Of a stretch of 64,000 nucleotides of DNA, positions 35,777 to 44,341 are shown one piece after another. The notes beneath the pieces were generated by a model. It searched no databases, was not told the DNA's origin, and saw only the letters and a list, made by a program, of their open reading frames with translations. The DNA is taken from the NCBI RefSeq assembly GCF_900696085.1, contig NZ_CAADFC020000028.1:558001-622000 (forward strand). The letters are read 5' to 3'. The position numbers were made by a program, and so were the translations under genes. Each line of letters starts with the position of its first letter. Position 1 is the first letter of the stretch. Origin of the DNA: Bradyrhizobium ivorense. GTDB taxonomy: Bacteria; Pseudomonadota; Alphaproteobacteria; Rhizobiales; Xanthobacteraceae.

Positions 35777-36199
35777 CTACGCCGAGATGTCGACCGCCTG
35801 GCCGGTCTTGCCGGCGTTCTTCTGGAATTCCTGCTCGATCAGGTCCTTGATCTTCTGTTCGACCGCCTTCTGCTGTTCCGGCGTCATGTTCTTCAGGTCT
35901 TCCTCGGTCAGGCCCATGCTCTTGAGGATGTTGGCGCGCATGCGGTCCATCGGGCTCATCTGCGCGAATTTGAGAAACTGCTGCTCGACGCTGTCGCCGG
36001 CGAGACCGCCCGAGGCGGCCTGGCCCGACGCGCCGGCGTTGGCGTCCTGCGGTTTCTTCAACGATCCGCTCTTCATGCTGGCCACGAGCGAGCCGTAGGC
36101 CGAGATCGACGTCGTCTGCACGCGCTTCCCCCATTGCAAATGCTGCAATGGCGGGGCAAATCGCATGCCATCGGCTGGCTGCTGCAATTTCAAACACAT
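35777..36199 (-). CDS. Unknown protein with Met/Gln-rich helical C-terminus
   Basis: No named family is recognised. The C-terminal half (KFAQMSPMDRMRANILKSMG, LTEEDLKNMTPEQQKAVEQK) is strongly helical, with a spacing that suggests an EF-hand-free helical hairpin, and the N-terminal half is low-complexity. It starts at ATG 36199 behind GGAG; ATG 36166 is an alternative. No signal peptide is visible. The 298 bases between it and the DUF427 gene show nothing I can identify. Confidence 0.6.
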   Translation of the reverse strand: MCLKLQQPADGMRFAPPLQHLQWGKRVQTTSISAYGSLVASMKSGSLKKPQDANAGASGQAASGGLAGDSVEQQFLKFAQMSPMDRMRANILKSMGLTEEDLKNMTPEQQKAVEQKIKDLIEQEFQKNAGKTGQAVDISA

Positions 36200-36272
36200 C
36201 GCGACGCTCCGCGCGCGTGTTCAGCGCGCGGCAGGCAGCTTCTGCCGGGTGAAGTTTGCCGCGCGCGGGCGA

Positions 36273-36566
36273 CTACGCCTTGGTGTGCACGATCACAGGG
36301 CCCGCAACTGCGGTGGCCTGTCCGACCAGCAATGGACCGAGATTGTCGTCGATCCAGGCCAGCGCGCGGCGGTTGGCTTCCTCGGCGCCGGCGTAGTTGT
36401 TGAAGACGCTGATCGCGGTCACCGTGTCGTCGCCGGCATAGACCACGTAATAGGCCATAAAACCTTCGACGTCGCTGATGATCGGGATCGCGCCGTCCTT
36501 GATCCGGCGCGCGAGTTCTTCGGCGGTGCCAGTCTTCGCCTTGGCCTGACGGATGGCGGCATACAT
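36273..36566 (-). CDS. Small hypothetical protein (monooxygenase-like ferredoxin fold)
   Basis: The 97-residue product opens MYAAIRQAKAKTGTAEELAR and contains GFMAYYVVYAGDDTVTAISV, a pattern like that of dimeric alpha-beta barrel (ABM-like) proteins. Catalytic residues cannot be assigned. It lies alone, 96 bases from the next gene on the same strand. Confidence 0.6.
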   Translation of the reverse strand: MYAAIRQAKAKTGTAEELARRIKDGAIPIISDVEGFMAYYVVYAGDDTVTAISVFNNYAGAEEANRRALAWIDDNLGPLLVGQATAVAGPVIVHTKA

Positions 36567-36662
36567 TGGCTGCTCCTTCCGGCTGTATCGATCGGGCTGC
36601 GCTTCGCGCAGGCACAGATGCTACGCCGGTGCGGGCGGCGACGCCATCGGCATCGCGCCGGC

Positions 36663-37094
36663 TCAGCCGAAACGCTTGGCCACGAACGCCGGGCGGCGCT
36701 TGGGGAGTTTGGCCAGCCTCGCCGGATCGGCAGGCGCGGCCGTGGATTTGCGGCTGGGTGTGGGCTCCGCCTCCTGCTCCTGCAGGAACAGCGTCGCCTC
36801 GAACGGCACGCCCGGCGCCTGCCTGGCCGTCCCCGTGCACACCGCGCGCTTGCCGTTGAACGTGCCGGTGATCTGCGCCTCGATCTCGTCGCAGCCGAAC
36901 ACGGTGGTCGGGCCGTCGGCGTATCGGCGCGTCGTCAAGGTCGCCGTGAAGCGGTCCTGGTCGAGCTCGTAGCTGCCGCCATAGACGAACATGCAGTCGC
37001 CGCCGGAGATCCTGCCGTTTGCGAGATAGACTATTCCGGTGCCTTCGCCGCGCGGCGTCCGGAACCAGGCCGCATATTGACCGTCTCGTTGCAT
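36663..37094 (-). CDS. GrlR-family protein
   Basis: The 143-residue product has the GrlR pattern: DGQYAAWFRTPRGEGTGIVY, LANGRISGGDCMFVYGGSYE, and ARQAPGVPFEATLFLQ. GrlR was first described as a repressor of the enteropathogenic LEE island; its beta-barrel fold also occurs in environmental bacteria with unknown role. Residues after 115 form a Pro/Lys/Ala-rich tail that is not part of the fold. The start MQRDGQYAAW is used. There is no LEE-like partner here. Confidence 0.7.
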   Translation of the reverse strand: MQRDGQYAAWFRTPRGEGTGIVYLANGRISGGDCMFVYGGSYELDQDRFTATLTTRRYADGPTTVFGCDEIEAQITGTFNGKRAVCTGTARQAPGVPFEATLFLQEQEAEPTPSRKSTAAPADPARLAKLPKRRPAFVAKRFG

Positions 37095-37270
37095 GGAAGT
37101 CACGAACTGCAAACCCTGCGTTGTCCTCTCCCTACGTTGCAAGCGTGGCGGCTGCTACTATGCGTTGCTGCGACGGTTAACGAACCGGGAAGCCGATCGC
37201 ACAACTTGCGCGAGGCGGTAACGGGCTGGCGCCGGGCCGATCGCACGCGCACGCAACTGTCACAAAATGC

Positions 37271-37305
37271 CACGGCCTCCGTCAGGGGAGCTAACGGAGG
37301 CCGTG
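37271..37305 (-). terminator. Rho-independent terminator of flgF-flgG-flgA-flgH
   Basis: CACGGCCTCCGT and ACGGAGGCCGTG form a 12-pair stem with an 11-base loop. Read on the minus strand, the stem is followed by GGCATTTTG. It lies 60 bases after the flgH stop. Confidence 0.75.
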
Positions 37306-37364
37306 TTGGTACATCGCGCCGCGCCTAGGTTCGCGACGAGATGTGGGAGCTCTTGGACAGTTGA

Positions 37365-38117
37365 CTAGAACGGCAGCAGCACGTCCAGCACCTGCTGACC
37401 GTAGCGCGGCTGTTGCACGTCGGTGATCTGGCCGCGGCCGCCATAGGCGATGCGGGCCTGCGCGATCTTCGAGGAGTCGATGGTGTTGTCGCTCTGGATG
37501 TCCTCCGGGCGCACGATACCGGCCACCACCAGCTCGCGGATCTCGAAGTTGACGCGGATCTCCTGCTTGCCCTCGACCACGAGGTTGCCGTTCGGCAGCA
37601 CCTGGGTGACGACGGCGGCGACGTTGGTCTGCAGCGCTTCCTGGCGGTTCACCGAGCCCTTGCCGTCGCTGGACGCCGTGGAATCCGCGGTGAGGATACG
37701 GCCGGGCAGGATCTTGTTGGCCTGCGTGATGGTCTGCGAACCCAGGAAATTGGTGACGCCGGAATCTTCCGAATTGGTGCGGCTGCGCTGGGTCTCGTTG
37801 GCGATCGCCGCCTTGTCGGTGAAGTTCACCGAGATGGTGAGGATGTCGCCGACGCGGGCGGCGCGCTGGTCCTTGAAGAAGGCGCGGGAGCCGTTGCGCC
37901 ACAGCGAGTTCGGGCTGTAGGAGGCGACCTCGGGCTTCGGCATCGGCATCTGCACCGGCTTGTAGCCGGGCTGGGTGGTCGGATTGTCGATCGACGACAG
38001 CTTTGGCTGCTCGCCGATCTGCGACAGGCGGTCGATCGACGAACAGCCGCTGGCGACCGTCCCGAGTGCGAGCAGCGCACCGGCCAGGGTAAGGCGGTTG
38101 TTACGGTACTGGGACAT
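37365..38117 (-). CDS. flgH: Flagellar L-ring lipoprotein FlgH
   Basis: FlgH forms the outer-membrane L-ring. The signal peptide ends in a lipobox (VASGC, Cys25), so it is lipidated. Signatures are SLWRNGSRAFFKDQRAARVG, DILTISVNFTDKA, PNGNLVVEGKQEIRVN and the C-terminal SSKIAQARIAYGGRG. It starts 6 bases after flgA, as the last gene of the unit. Confidence 0.95.
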   Translation of the reverse strand: MSQYRNNRLTLAGALLALGTVASGCSSIDRLSQIGEQPKLSSIDNPTTQPGYKPVQMPMPKPEVASYSPNSLWRNGSRAFFKDQRAARVGDILTISVNFTDKAAIANETQRSRTNSEDSGVTNFLGSQTITQANKILPGRILTADSTASSDGKGSVNRQEALQTNVAAVVTQVLPNGNLVVEGKQEIRVNFEIRELVVAGIVRPEDIQSDNTIDSSKIAQARIAYGGRGQITDVQQPRYGQQVLDVLLPF

Positions 38118-38123
38118 GAACTT

Positions 38124-39170
38124 TTACTCGGCGTTTGGAGCGACTGAACTCAGCTTGACGGGGGCGGAATTGGGTTCGGTGGCATCGGAGGTCGGCGCGG
38201 GCCGCGGGTTCGCGACCGCGATCGAAACCTCGGCGCGTCCGGTGACGACGCCGGAGACGACGCGCTTGGACTGCAGATTCATCACGCTGACGACGTCGCC
38301 CTCGGCGCCGCCATCCATCGCCTTGCCGCGGATCGTGAGGTAGAGGCCGTCGGCGCGGTAGATCAGCGTCACGCTCTGGTCGCGGGTGACGAGATCGGGC
38401 TTCGCCAGATCGGCGACGCGCAGCGCCTGACCGGCGCGCAGCGCGCGGCGCACCTGCATGCCGACGGTGGCGTCGCGCACCGCCGCGTCGTTGCCGACAT
38501 CGGCTTTCGGACGGCGCTCGACCGACACGTCGGAGGCCTTCAGCACGTCGCCGCGCTCGACATTGCGCGTCAGCACGGCGGCCTCGATGGTCTCGATCGC
38601 TGTCCCGGTGAAGCGCAGCTTGGTCGGCGCGCTGCCGGCCTCATTGGTAATCTCGAAGGTGACGTCGAAGCGCGTGGAGCGCGGCTCGTAGCGCACCGCG
38701 ACCGGCTGCATCGCGCCGGAATTGGTGGCCTCGAGCCTGATGTCGCCGGGATCGCGGTCGAACGTCACCGCAATGTTGCCGGCCCGGCCGAGACCATGGC
38801 GGTTCTCCAGCGCCCGCGTCACCTGCTGCTCGATCTCTTTGGTATCGATGGTGCGCGCCAGCCGCGTCACCGTGATCTCCTTGAGATCGCGGGTGTCGAC
38901 GCCGATCACCTGGCGGGCGCGCAGCGTGCTCAGCACCTGCGCGACCGGCAGCGTGCCGGTGGTGCCGAGATCGGGGGCGCGGTAGATCGCGATGCTGCCG
39001 GCGGCACCGGCATTGTCGATGAGGTCGCCGACCCGCACGATGTCGTCCGCGACCGTGACGCTGGCGCGCAGCGTCGGCACCGCGATGGCCGCGCCGCCGC
39101 TTTGTGCGGCGGCCGGTGCGGCGGCGAGCGCGAGCAGGGCGGCGGCGATGCGGAGTGAGCGGGCGATCAT
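38124..39170 (-). CDS. flgA: P-ring assembly chaperone FlgA
   Basis: FlgA assists P-ring formation in the periplasm. The signal peptide MIARSLRIAAALLALAAAPA leads into a SAF-like C-terminal region (RNVERGDVLKASDVSVERR, GMQVRRALRAGQALRVADL), the family signature. At 348 residues it is longer than the enteric form (219), through an extra N-terminal segment. The start is ambiguous among three ATGs at 39179, 39176 and 39170; the last has the best distance from GAGG. Confidence 0.9.
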   Translation of the reverse strand: MIARSLRIAAALLALAAAPAAAQSGGAAIAVPTLRASVTVADDIVRVGDLIDNAGAAGSIAIYRAPDLGTTGTLPVAQVLSTLRARQVIGVDTRDLKEITVTRLARTIDTKEIEQQVTRALENRHGLGRAGNIAVTFDRDPGDIRLEATNSGAMQPVAVRYEPRSTRFDVTFEITNEAGSAPTKLRFTGTAIETIEAAVLTRNVERGDVLKASDVSVERRPKADVGNDAAVRDATVGMQVRRALRAGQALRVADLAKPDLVTRDQSVTLIYRADGLYLTIRGKAMDGGAEGDVVSVMNLQSKRVVSGVVTGRAEVSIAVANPRPAPTSDATEPNSAPVKLSSVAPNAE

Positions 39171-39181
39171 CGGCATCATCC

Positions 39182-39970
39182 TCAGCGGAACAGGTTGGCG
39201 GTGGACTGCATCATCTGGTCGGCCGCCGAGATCACCTTCGAGTTCATCTCGTAAGCGCGCTGCGCCGCGATCAGGTCGGAGATTTCCGAGACCACTTCGA
39301 CATTGGCCTGTTCGAGGTTGCTCTGCTGCATGTCGCCATAGCCGTCGGTGTTGGCGATGCCGTCCTGCGGCTGGCCCGAGGCCGGCGTCTCCTGGAACAG
39401 ATTGTCGCCGATCGGCATCAGGCCGGCCTTGTTGATGAAGCGGGTCAGGCCGATCTGGCCGATATTGGTCGATGCGGTCTGGCCCGGCAGCGTCACCGAG
39501 ACCTGGCCCTGCGCGTTGATGGTGAGGCCGGAGGCGTTCTGCGGGATCGTGATGGTCGGCTGCAGCAGATTGCCCTGCGCGTTGACGATGCGGCCCTGGT
39601 TGTCCATCTGGAACGAACCGTCGCGGGTGTAGGTGAAGGTGCCGTCCGGCATCAGGATCTTGAAGAAGCCTTCGCCGCGGATCGCGATGTCGAGATCGTT
39701 GCCGGTCGGCGACAGCGTGCCCTGGGTCATCATGCGCGGCGTGCCGACGGTCTTGACGCCGCCGCCGAGGTCGATGCCCATCGGCAGGATGGTGTTCTGG
39801 TCCGAGGCCTGGGCGCCGACCCGGCGCACATGGTCGTAGATCAGGTCCTGGAACGCGGCGCGCTGCTTCTTGTAGCCGGTGGTGCGCAGGTTCGCGATGT
39901 TGTTGGAGATCACCTGAACGCTGAGTTCCTGTGCCGCCATTCCGGTCGCAGCGGTGTAGAGTGCGCGCAT
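39182..39970 (-). CDS. flgG: Distal rod protein FlgG
   Basis: FlgG forms the distal rod between the P and L rings. It starts MRALYTAATGMAAQELSVQV and contains NNIANLRTTGYKKQRA and the ending SEISDLIAAQRAYEMNSKVI, the standard FlgG hallmarks, at the usual 262 residues. It follows flgF by 15 bases and is followed by flgA a few bases later, so it sits in the middle of the unit. Confidence 0.97.
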   Translation of the reverse strand: MRALYTAATGMAAQELSVQVISNNIANLRTTGYKKQRAAFQDLIYDHVRRVGAQASDQNTILPMGIDLGGGVKTVGTPRMMTQGTLSPTGNDLDIAIRGEGFFKILMPDGTFTYTRDGSFQMDNQGRIVNAQGNLLQPTITIPQNASGLTINAQGQVSVTLPGQTASTNIGQIGLTRFINKAGLMPIGDNLFQETPASGQPQDGIANTDGYGDMQQSNLEQANVEVVSEISDLIAAQRAYEMNSKVISAADQMMQSTANLFR

Positions 39971-39985
39971 CGGTCAGTCTCCCGA

Positions 39986-40750
39986 TCAGGCCGGCACGTC
40001 GGCGAGCTTCTCGATCGCCGATTTGTGCAGGTCGCTCTGCTGCTGCAGCAGCGAGGCAATTTGGGTGTAGGTCCGCGTGATCTCGATCATGCGGCTCATT
40101 TCGGTGACGGAATTGACGTTCGACTTCTCGATGAAGCCCTGGCGGATCACCGACTTGGTGTCGGCCAGCGGCGCCGCGCCTTCGCCCGCCGAGTAGAGGT
40201 TGGAGCCGTCCTTCAGCAGGCTCTGGGCCTGCGCGAACGAGACCAGGCGCAGCTTGCCGCGGATCGAGTCGAGCCGGGAGGTGCCCTCGAGCACGGTGAT
40301 GTTGCCGTCGGGGGCGATCGCGACGTCGTGGTCGGTCTGCTGGAAGGTGATCGGCCCGGCGGTGCCGAGCACCTGATAGCCCGCGGCGTTGACGAGTTGG
40401 CCGCGGTTGTTGATCTGCAGATTGCCGTCGCGCGTGTAGCGCTCGCCGGCCGGCGTCTGCACCACCAGGAAGGCCTTGCCGTCGATCGCGACGTCGAGCG
40501 GGTTCTTGGTTTCCTCGGTCGGGCCCTGCGCGAAGTCGTGGAAGGTGGCGCGGTCCTGCACGAAGGAGACGCGGCGGTCGGACGACGCGAAATTGTCCTC
40601 GTGCGCGTTCGAGCGCAGATATTCCTCGAACAGCGACCGGTCGGCCTTGTAGCCGTTGGTGTTCATGTTGGCGAGGTTGTTGGCAACGACATCCATCTGC
40701 CGTTCCAGCACCACCTGCTTCGATAGTCCGACCAGAAGCGTATTCTGCAT
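39986..40750 (-). CDS. flgF: Proximal rod protein FlgF
   Basis: FlgF is a proximal rod component. MQNTLLVGLSKQVVLERQMD, VVANNLANMNTNGYKADRSL and a C-terminal SVTEMSRMIEITRTYTQIAS match the family. At 254 residues it is of normal length. It is the first gene of flgF-flgG-flgA-flgH, with a sigma-54 site about 115 bases upstream. The gap to fliL (40751-41135) holds only regulatory sites. Confidence 0.95.
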   Translation of the reverse strand: MQNTLLVGLSKQVVLERQMDVVANNLANMNTNGYKADRSLFEEYLRSNAHEDNFASSDRRVSFVQDRATFHDFAQGPTEETKNPLDVAIDGKAFLVVQTPAGERYTRDGNLQINNRGQLVNAAGYQVLGTAGPITFQQTDHDVAIAPDGNITVLEGTSRLDSIRGKLRLVSFAQAQSLLKDGSNLYSAGEGAAPLADTKSVIRQGFIEKSNVNSVTEMSRMIEITRTYTQIASLLQQQSDLHKSAIEKLADVPA

Positions 40751-40865
40751 CGGCGGTTCTCCCCTGTGAGGCGATCCGATGCGTCAGGTTCTCCCAAACC
40801 TTAAACTTCGGACCTGTCGTCACCTCGCAGGCTCTCCCAAGCGCGCGAGGTCACGCCGTCCTCTC

Positions 40866-40882
40866 AGCGAAAGCCGTGCCAA
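40866..40882 (-). promoter_or_regulatory. Sigma-54 promoter of flgF-flgG-flgA-flgH
   Basis: On the minus strand, TTGGCACGGCTTTCGCT has GG and GC separated by ten bases and, like the flgI site, has TCGC in place of TTGC. It lies 116 bases before the flgF start in the divergent gap to fliL. Confidence 0.65.
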
Positions 40883-41010
40883 CTTGAAATATGGCTTTAC
40901 TTCAATGTGTTAGGTCTCCGTCCGGGCCCGGCGCGGGGCGGCAGAAAGGTCTTGTTGACCATGTTTGCCCGGCAGTTTTTTCCTAGTCGAAGCTAAATCC
41001 TAAGCTTCCG

Positions 41011-41024
41011 TTAACCATTGTTAC
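41011..41024 (+). promoter_or_regulatory. CtrA-like half-site upstream of fliL
   Basis: TTAACC-ATTG-TTAC has TTAA-N6-TTAC spacing, one base short of a full CtrA box. It lies 112 bases before fliL, whose Caulobacter counterpart fliLM is a CtrA target. The match is imperfect. Confidence 0.35.
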
Positions 41025-41135
41025 CCTAGCGTTGACGGCATTGGGGCGCGTGTGCGCCGGCGGCATTTGTATCGCGTCTTCCTGCCAAGGCTGGGGCAAA
41101 TCGCGTTCGCATCCTTCGGATGAAGCGAGCGGACG

Positions 41136-41624
41136 ATGGCGGACGAGGACAAGACGGAAGGCGGCGAGGGCGCGGCCGCTCCGAAGAAGGGCAAGCTCAA
41201 GCTGATCATTGCCGTCGTCGGCTTCCTCGTCGTGGTCGGCGGGGGCGCTGCGGGCTGGTTCTTCTTCATGCGCGGCCACGGCGAGGAGCAGCACGCCGAA
41301 GCGCCGCCGCCGAAGCCGCCGTCCTTCGTCGACGTGCCGGACATGCTGGTCAACCTGGTCGGCGCCCCCGGCGAGCGCGTGCAGTATCTGAAGCTGAAGC
41401 TGGTGCTCGAGGTCAAGGAGGAGAAGCAGGTCGAGGCGATCAAGCCGGCGCTGCCGCGCGTCACCGACCTGTTCCAGACCTATATGCGCGAGCTGCGCCC
41501 GAGCGACCTCAACGGCTCCGCCGGCCTGTTCCGTCTCAAGGAAGAGCTGACCAAGCGCGTCAATCTGGCGCTGGCGCCCAACCAGGTGAACGCGGTGCTG
41601 TTCAAGGAAGTCGTGATCCAGTGA
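41136..41624 (+). CDS. fliL: Flagellar basal body-associated protein FliL
   Basis: FliL (162 residues) surrounds the stator around the basal body. It has a basic cytoplasmic start (APKKGKLKL), one transmembrane helix (about 22-46) and a periplasmic SPFH-like domain (FVDVPDMLVNLVG, RVQYLKLKLVLEV, then DLFQTYMRELRPSDLNGSAG). It precedes fliM by 18 bases. Confidence 0.93.
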   Translation: MADEDKTEGGEGAAAPKKGKLKLIIAVVGFLVVVGGGAAGWFFFMRGHGEEQHAEAPPPKPPSFVDVPDMLVNLVGAPGERVQYLKLKLVLEVKEEKQVEAIKPALPRVTDLFQTYMRELRPSDLNGSAGLFRLKEELTKRVNLALAPNQVNAVLFKEVVIQ

Positions 41625-41642
41625 CGGGGTGGATGTAAAGCC

Positions 41643-42845
41643 ATGGCCGGCAACGACCAGATGGACCAGGACGCCATTGCCGCGCAGTGGGAGGCCTCGC
41701 TCGATTCCGAGGATCCGGCCGCCGCCGCCGCGGAGGCCGCCAAGAACGAACTCACCGAGAGCATGGCGCTGCAATGGGCCGCCATGGTCGAGGACGGCAG
41801 CCGCGACTTCGGCGGCAAGAACAACAATGGCGAGCGCGTGCTGTCGCAGGAGGAGATCGACAATCTCCTCGGCTTCACCGTCGGCGATGTCAGCCTCGAC
41901 GATCACTCCGGCATCCGCGCCATCATCGATTCCGCGATGGTGTCCTACGAGCGTCTGCCGATGCTCGAAATCGTGTTCGACCGCCTGGTGCGGTTGATGA
42001 CCACGAGCCTGCGCAACTTCACCTCCGACAACGTCGAAGTCTCGCTCGACCGCATCACCTCGGTGCGGTTCGGCGACTACATGAACTCGATCCCGCTGCC
42101 GGCGGTGCTGTCGGTGTTCAAGGCGGAGGAGTGGGAGAACTTTGGCCTCGCCACCGTCGACTCCAGCCTGATCTATTCGATGATCGACGTGCTGCTCGGC
42201 GGCCGCCGTGGCCAGACCCAGCTGCGGATCGAGGGCCGGCCCTACACCACGATCGAGACCAATCTCGTCAAGCGGCTAGTCGAGGTGGTGCTGGCCGACG
42301 CCGAGCAGGCGTTTCGCCCGCTGTCGCAGGTGACGTTCTCGATCGACCGGCTGGAGACCAACCCGCGCTTCGCCGCGATCAGCCGCCCCGCCAATGCCGC
42401 GATCCTGGTGCGGCTGCGTATCGACATGGAAGACCGCGGCGGCAATGTCGAATTGCTGCTGCCTTATGCGACCATCGAACCGATCCGCAACGTGCTGTTG
42501 CAGATGTTCATGGGCGAAAAATTCGGCCGCGACCCGATCTGGGAAGGCCATTTCGCCACCGAGGTGGCGCAGGCCGAAATCGCGGTCGACGCCGTGCTCT
42601 ACGAGGCCGACATTCCGCTCAAGGAACTGATGAAGCTGAAGGTCGGCGACACCCTGCCGCTCGACATCCGTTCCGACGCGCTGGTCTCGGTGCGCTGCGG
42701 CAACGTCACCCTGACCGAGGGGCGGATGGGCCGCGTCGGCGACCGCGTCGCGATCCGCGTCACCAAGAATTTGCGTAAACCCCAAACCACCTTCGCAATG
42801 TTCGAGCAGGCGGACGAGCGGACCAAAATGATGGAGGCACCATGA
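41643..42845 (+). CDS. fliM: Flagellar motor switch protein FliM
   Basis: FliM is the C-ring switch protein. The CheY-P-binding motif LSQEEIDNLLGF starts near residue 68 rather than at the extreme N-terminus. Before it lies a 67-residue extension with two related pieces, AAQWEASLDSED and ALQWAAMVEDG, which looks like an internal duplication. The core (SYERLPMLEIVFDRL, YTTIETNLVKRLVEVVLADAE) and the C-terminal SpoA part (DTLPLDIRSDALVSVRCGNV) are complete. The next gene overlaps it by four bases. Confidence 0.94.
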   Translation: MAGNDQMDQDAIAAQWEASLDSEDPAAAAAEAAKNELTESMALQWAAMVEDGSRDFGGKNNNGERVLSQEEIDNLLGFTVGDVSLDDHSGIRAIIDSAMVSYERLPMLEIVFDRLVRLMTTSLRNFTSDNVEVSLDRITSVRFGDYMNSIPLPAVLSVFKAEEWENFGLATVDSSLIYSMIDVLLGGRRGQTQLRIEGRPYTTIETNLVKRLVEVVLADAEQAFRPLSQVTFSIDRLETNPRFAAISRPANAAILVRLRIDMEDRGGNVELLLPYATIEPIRNVLLQMFMGEKFGRDPIWEGHFATEVAQAEIAVDAVLYEADIPLKELMKLKVGDTLPLDIRSDALVSVRCGNVTLTEGRMGRVGDRVAIRVTKNLRKPQTTFAMFEQADERTKMMEAP

Positions 42846-43312
42846 GTCATGTGCTTGGATTAGCAATCGAGAGTCTGGTGGCCGTGTTGCTGATGCTGAC
42901 GATCGGCTATTGCTGGCTGCTCAACAAGCGCCTGCAGCGGCTGAAGGCGGACGAGCATTCGCTGAAGGCGACGATCGCGGAGCTGATCACCGCAACCGAG
43001 ATCGCCGAGCGCGCGATCGGCGGGCTGAAGCACGCCGTGCGCGACGTCAACGAGAACCTCGGCAACCAGCTCGACGCGGCGACGCAAATGTCGGCGCTGC
43101 TGCGCAACCAGCTCGCCGAGGGCGACAATGTGGTGCGCCGCCTGTCCAAGATCGCGCAAGCGGCACGGCCCGCGGACCCCGCGCCGGCATCAGCGCCTGC
43201 GCCGGTCGCCGCACCGGCGGTCGCGGCGCCCAGGCTCTCGGCGGCGCGCGCGGTTGCTGCCGCGGCTGAAGCCTTCACCGAGCGCAGGAGGGCCGGCGGC
43301 CTCGCTGCATGA
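42842..43312 (+). CDS. DUF6468 protein of the fliM-motE unit
   Basis: The 156-residue product has an N-terminal transmembrane helix (VLGLAIESLVAVLLMLTIGY) and a coiled coil (about 30-110), then an Ala/Pro-rich tail. This matches DUF6468, which follows fliM in rhizobial flagellar clusters. It overlaps fliM and motE by four bases each (ATGA), so all three are coupled. A membrane-bound helper of motor or stator assembly is likely; the exact role is unknown. Confidence 0.8.
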   Translation: MSHVLGLAIESLVAVLLMLTIGYCWLLNKRLQRLKADEHSLKATIAELITATEIAERAIGGLKHAVRDVNENLGNQLDAATQMSALLRNQLAEGDNVVRRLSKIAQAARPADPAPASAPAPVAAPAVAAPRLSAARAVAAAAEAFTERRRAGGLAA

Positions 43313-44121
43313 AGTCGTTTCGTGACATCAGAGTGATGCCTGTGGTGCTGGTCGCTGTCTTCGGCCTGATGGTGCTGAAGATCGCCGGCCTCGTGCTCGA
43401 TGGCGGCTACGTGTTTGCCGACGATGCCCGGCCGGCCGGGCCCGCCCAGCCATCCTGGGCGCAGCAGAACTTCAACTTCCCTGGCGCCGGCAGGGTCGCT
43501 GCCGATAGCAAGTTCAAGGGCGATCCCGCCGACATCACCGGGTCGGTCGAGAAAAAGGAAGCGAAGAAGGAGGAGGCGCCGCAGCCGGCTGCGCCGGCCG
43601 CCGAGCCGCCCAAGCCCGACGGTGTCGTGGTCAACCTGAACCAGCCGCCGCCGGTGTCGGCATCCGAACGCGCGATCCTGGAACGGCTGCAGGCGCGCCG
43701 CCAGGAGCTCGAGCAGCGTGCCCGCGAAGTCGATATCCGCGAGGGCCTGCTGAAGGCCGCCGAGAAGCGCATCGAGGCCAAGGTCGAGGAGGCCAAGGCC
43801 AACGACGCCAAGGCGAGTGCCGAGGCGGCGGAAAAGGCCGCGGCCGAGGCCGCGCGCTTCAAGGGCATCGTCACCATGTACGAGAACATGAAGCCGAAGG
43901 ACGCCGCAAAGGTGTTCGACCGGCTGGAAATGAACGTGCTCTACCAGATCGCCTCGCAGATCCAGCCGCGCAAGATGTCCGACATCCTCGGCCTGATGCA
44001 GCCCGAGGCCGCCGAACGCCTCACCGTCGAACTCGCCCGCAGAGCCAGCGGCGACAAGTCGGCCTCGACGGAAGAACTCCCGAAGATCGAAGGCAAGATG
44101 CTGGCGCCGAAGACCAATTGA
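43309..44121 (+). CDS. motE: MotE-family stator chaperone
   Basis: In Sinorhizobium, MotE is the periplasmic chaperone of MotC. This 270-residue protein has a signal anchor (VVLVAVFGLMVLKIAGLVL), a Pro/Lys-rich segment, a coiled coil (about 120-185) and a C-terminal MgtE-N-like helical domain (KGIVTMYENMKPKDAAKVF, RKMSDILGLMQPEAAERL). It ends the fliL-fliM unit; its stop is 10 bases from the truncated antitoxin gene on the other strand. Confidence 0.88.
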   Translation: MKSFRDIRVMPVVLVAVFGLMVLKIAGLVLDGGYVFADDARPAGPAQPSWAQQNFNFPGAGRVAADSKFKGDPADITGSVEKKEAKKEEAPQPAAPAAEPPKPDGVVVNLNQPPPVSASERAILERLQARRQELEQRAREVDIREGLLKAAEKRIEAKVEEAKANDAKASAEAAEKAAAEAARFKGIVTMYENMKPKDAAKVFDRLEMNVLYQIASQIQPRKMSDILGLMQPEAAERLTVELARRASGDKSASTEELPKIEGKMLAPKTN

Positions 44122-44131
44122 GGGGGCGGCG

Positions 44132-44341
44132 TCAGCAGCGATCCTTGCTGCTGCCACGTCCACGTCCGGAGGCTATGCCTCGGGCTCGGATTACATCACT
44201 GATCGCTGTTGCAATGAAAGATGGATCGTTCTCGGTCAGCGCCGCTTCGAGGTAAGCGGCCTGCTGTTCAAGCGTGTTGAGATGATCCTGAATGTCGAAT
44301 TTGGTCGTCTTGAGTGCCATGGGTCGCTCGCTGGACGTCAT
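44132..44341 (-). pseudogene. Truncated addiction-module antidote gene
   Basis: MALKTTKFDIQDHL, then EQQAAYLEAALTENDPSFI and ATAISDVIRARGI match the N-terminal part of HigA2-like antidote proteins, which should continue for another 40-50 residues with a DNA-binding helix-turn-helix. Instead the frame ends with unrelated residues (ASGRGRGSSKDRC) at a stop 10 bases from motE. No toxin gene is near. The ATG at 44341 overlaps the stop of the preceding HicB-like gene (ATGA); MALKTTKF begins at 44320. Confidence 0.7.
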
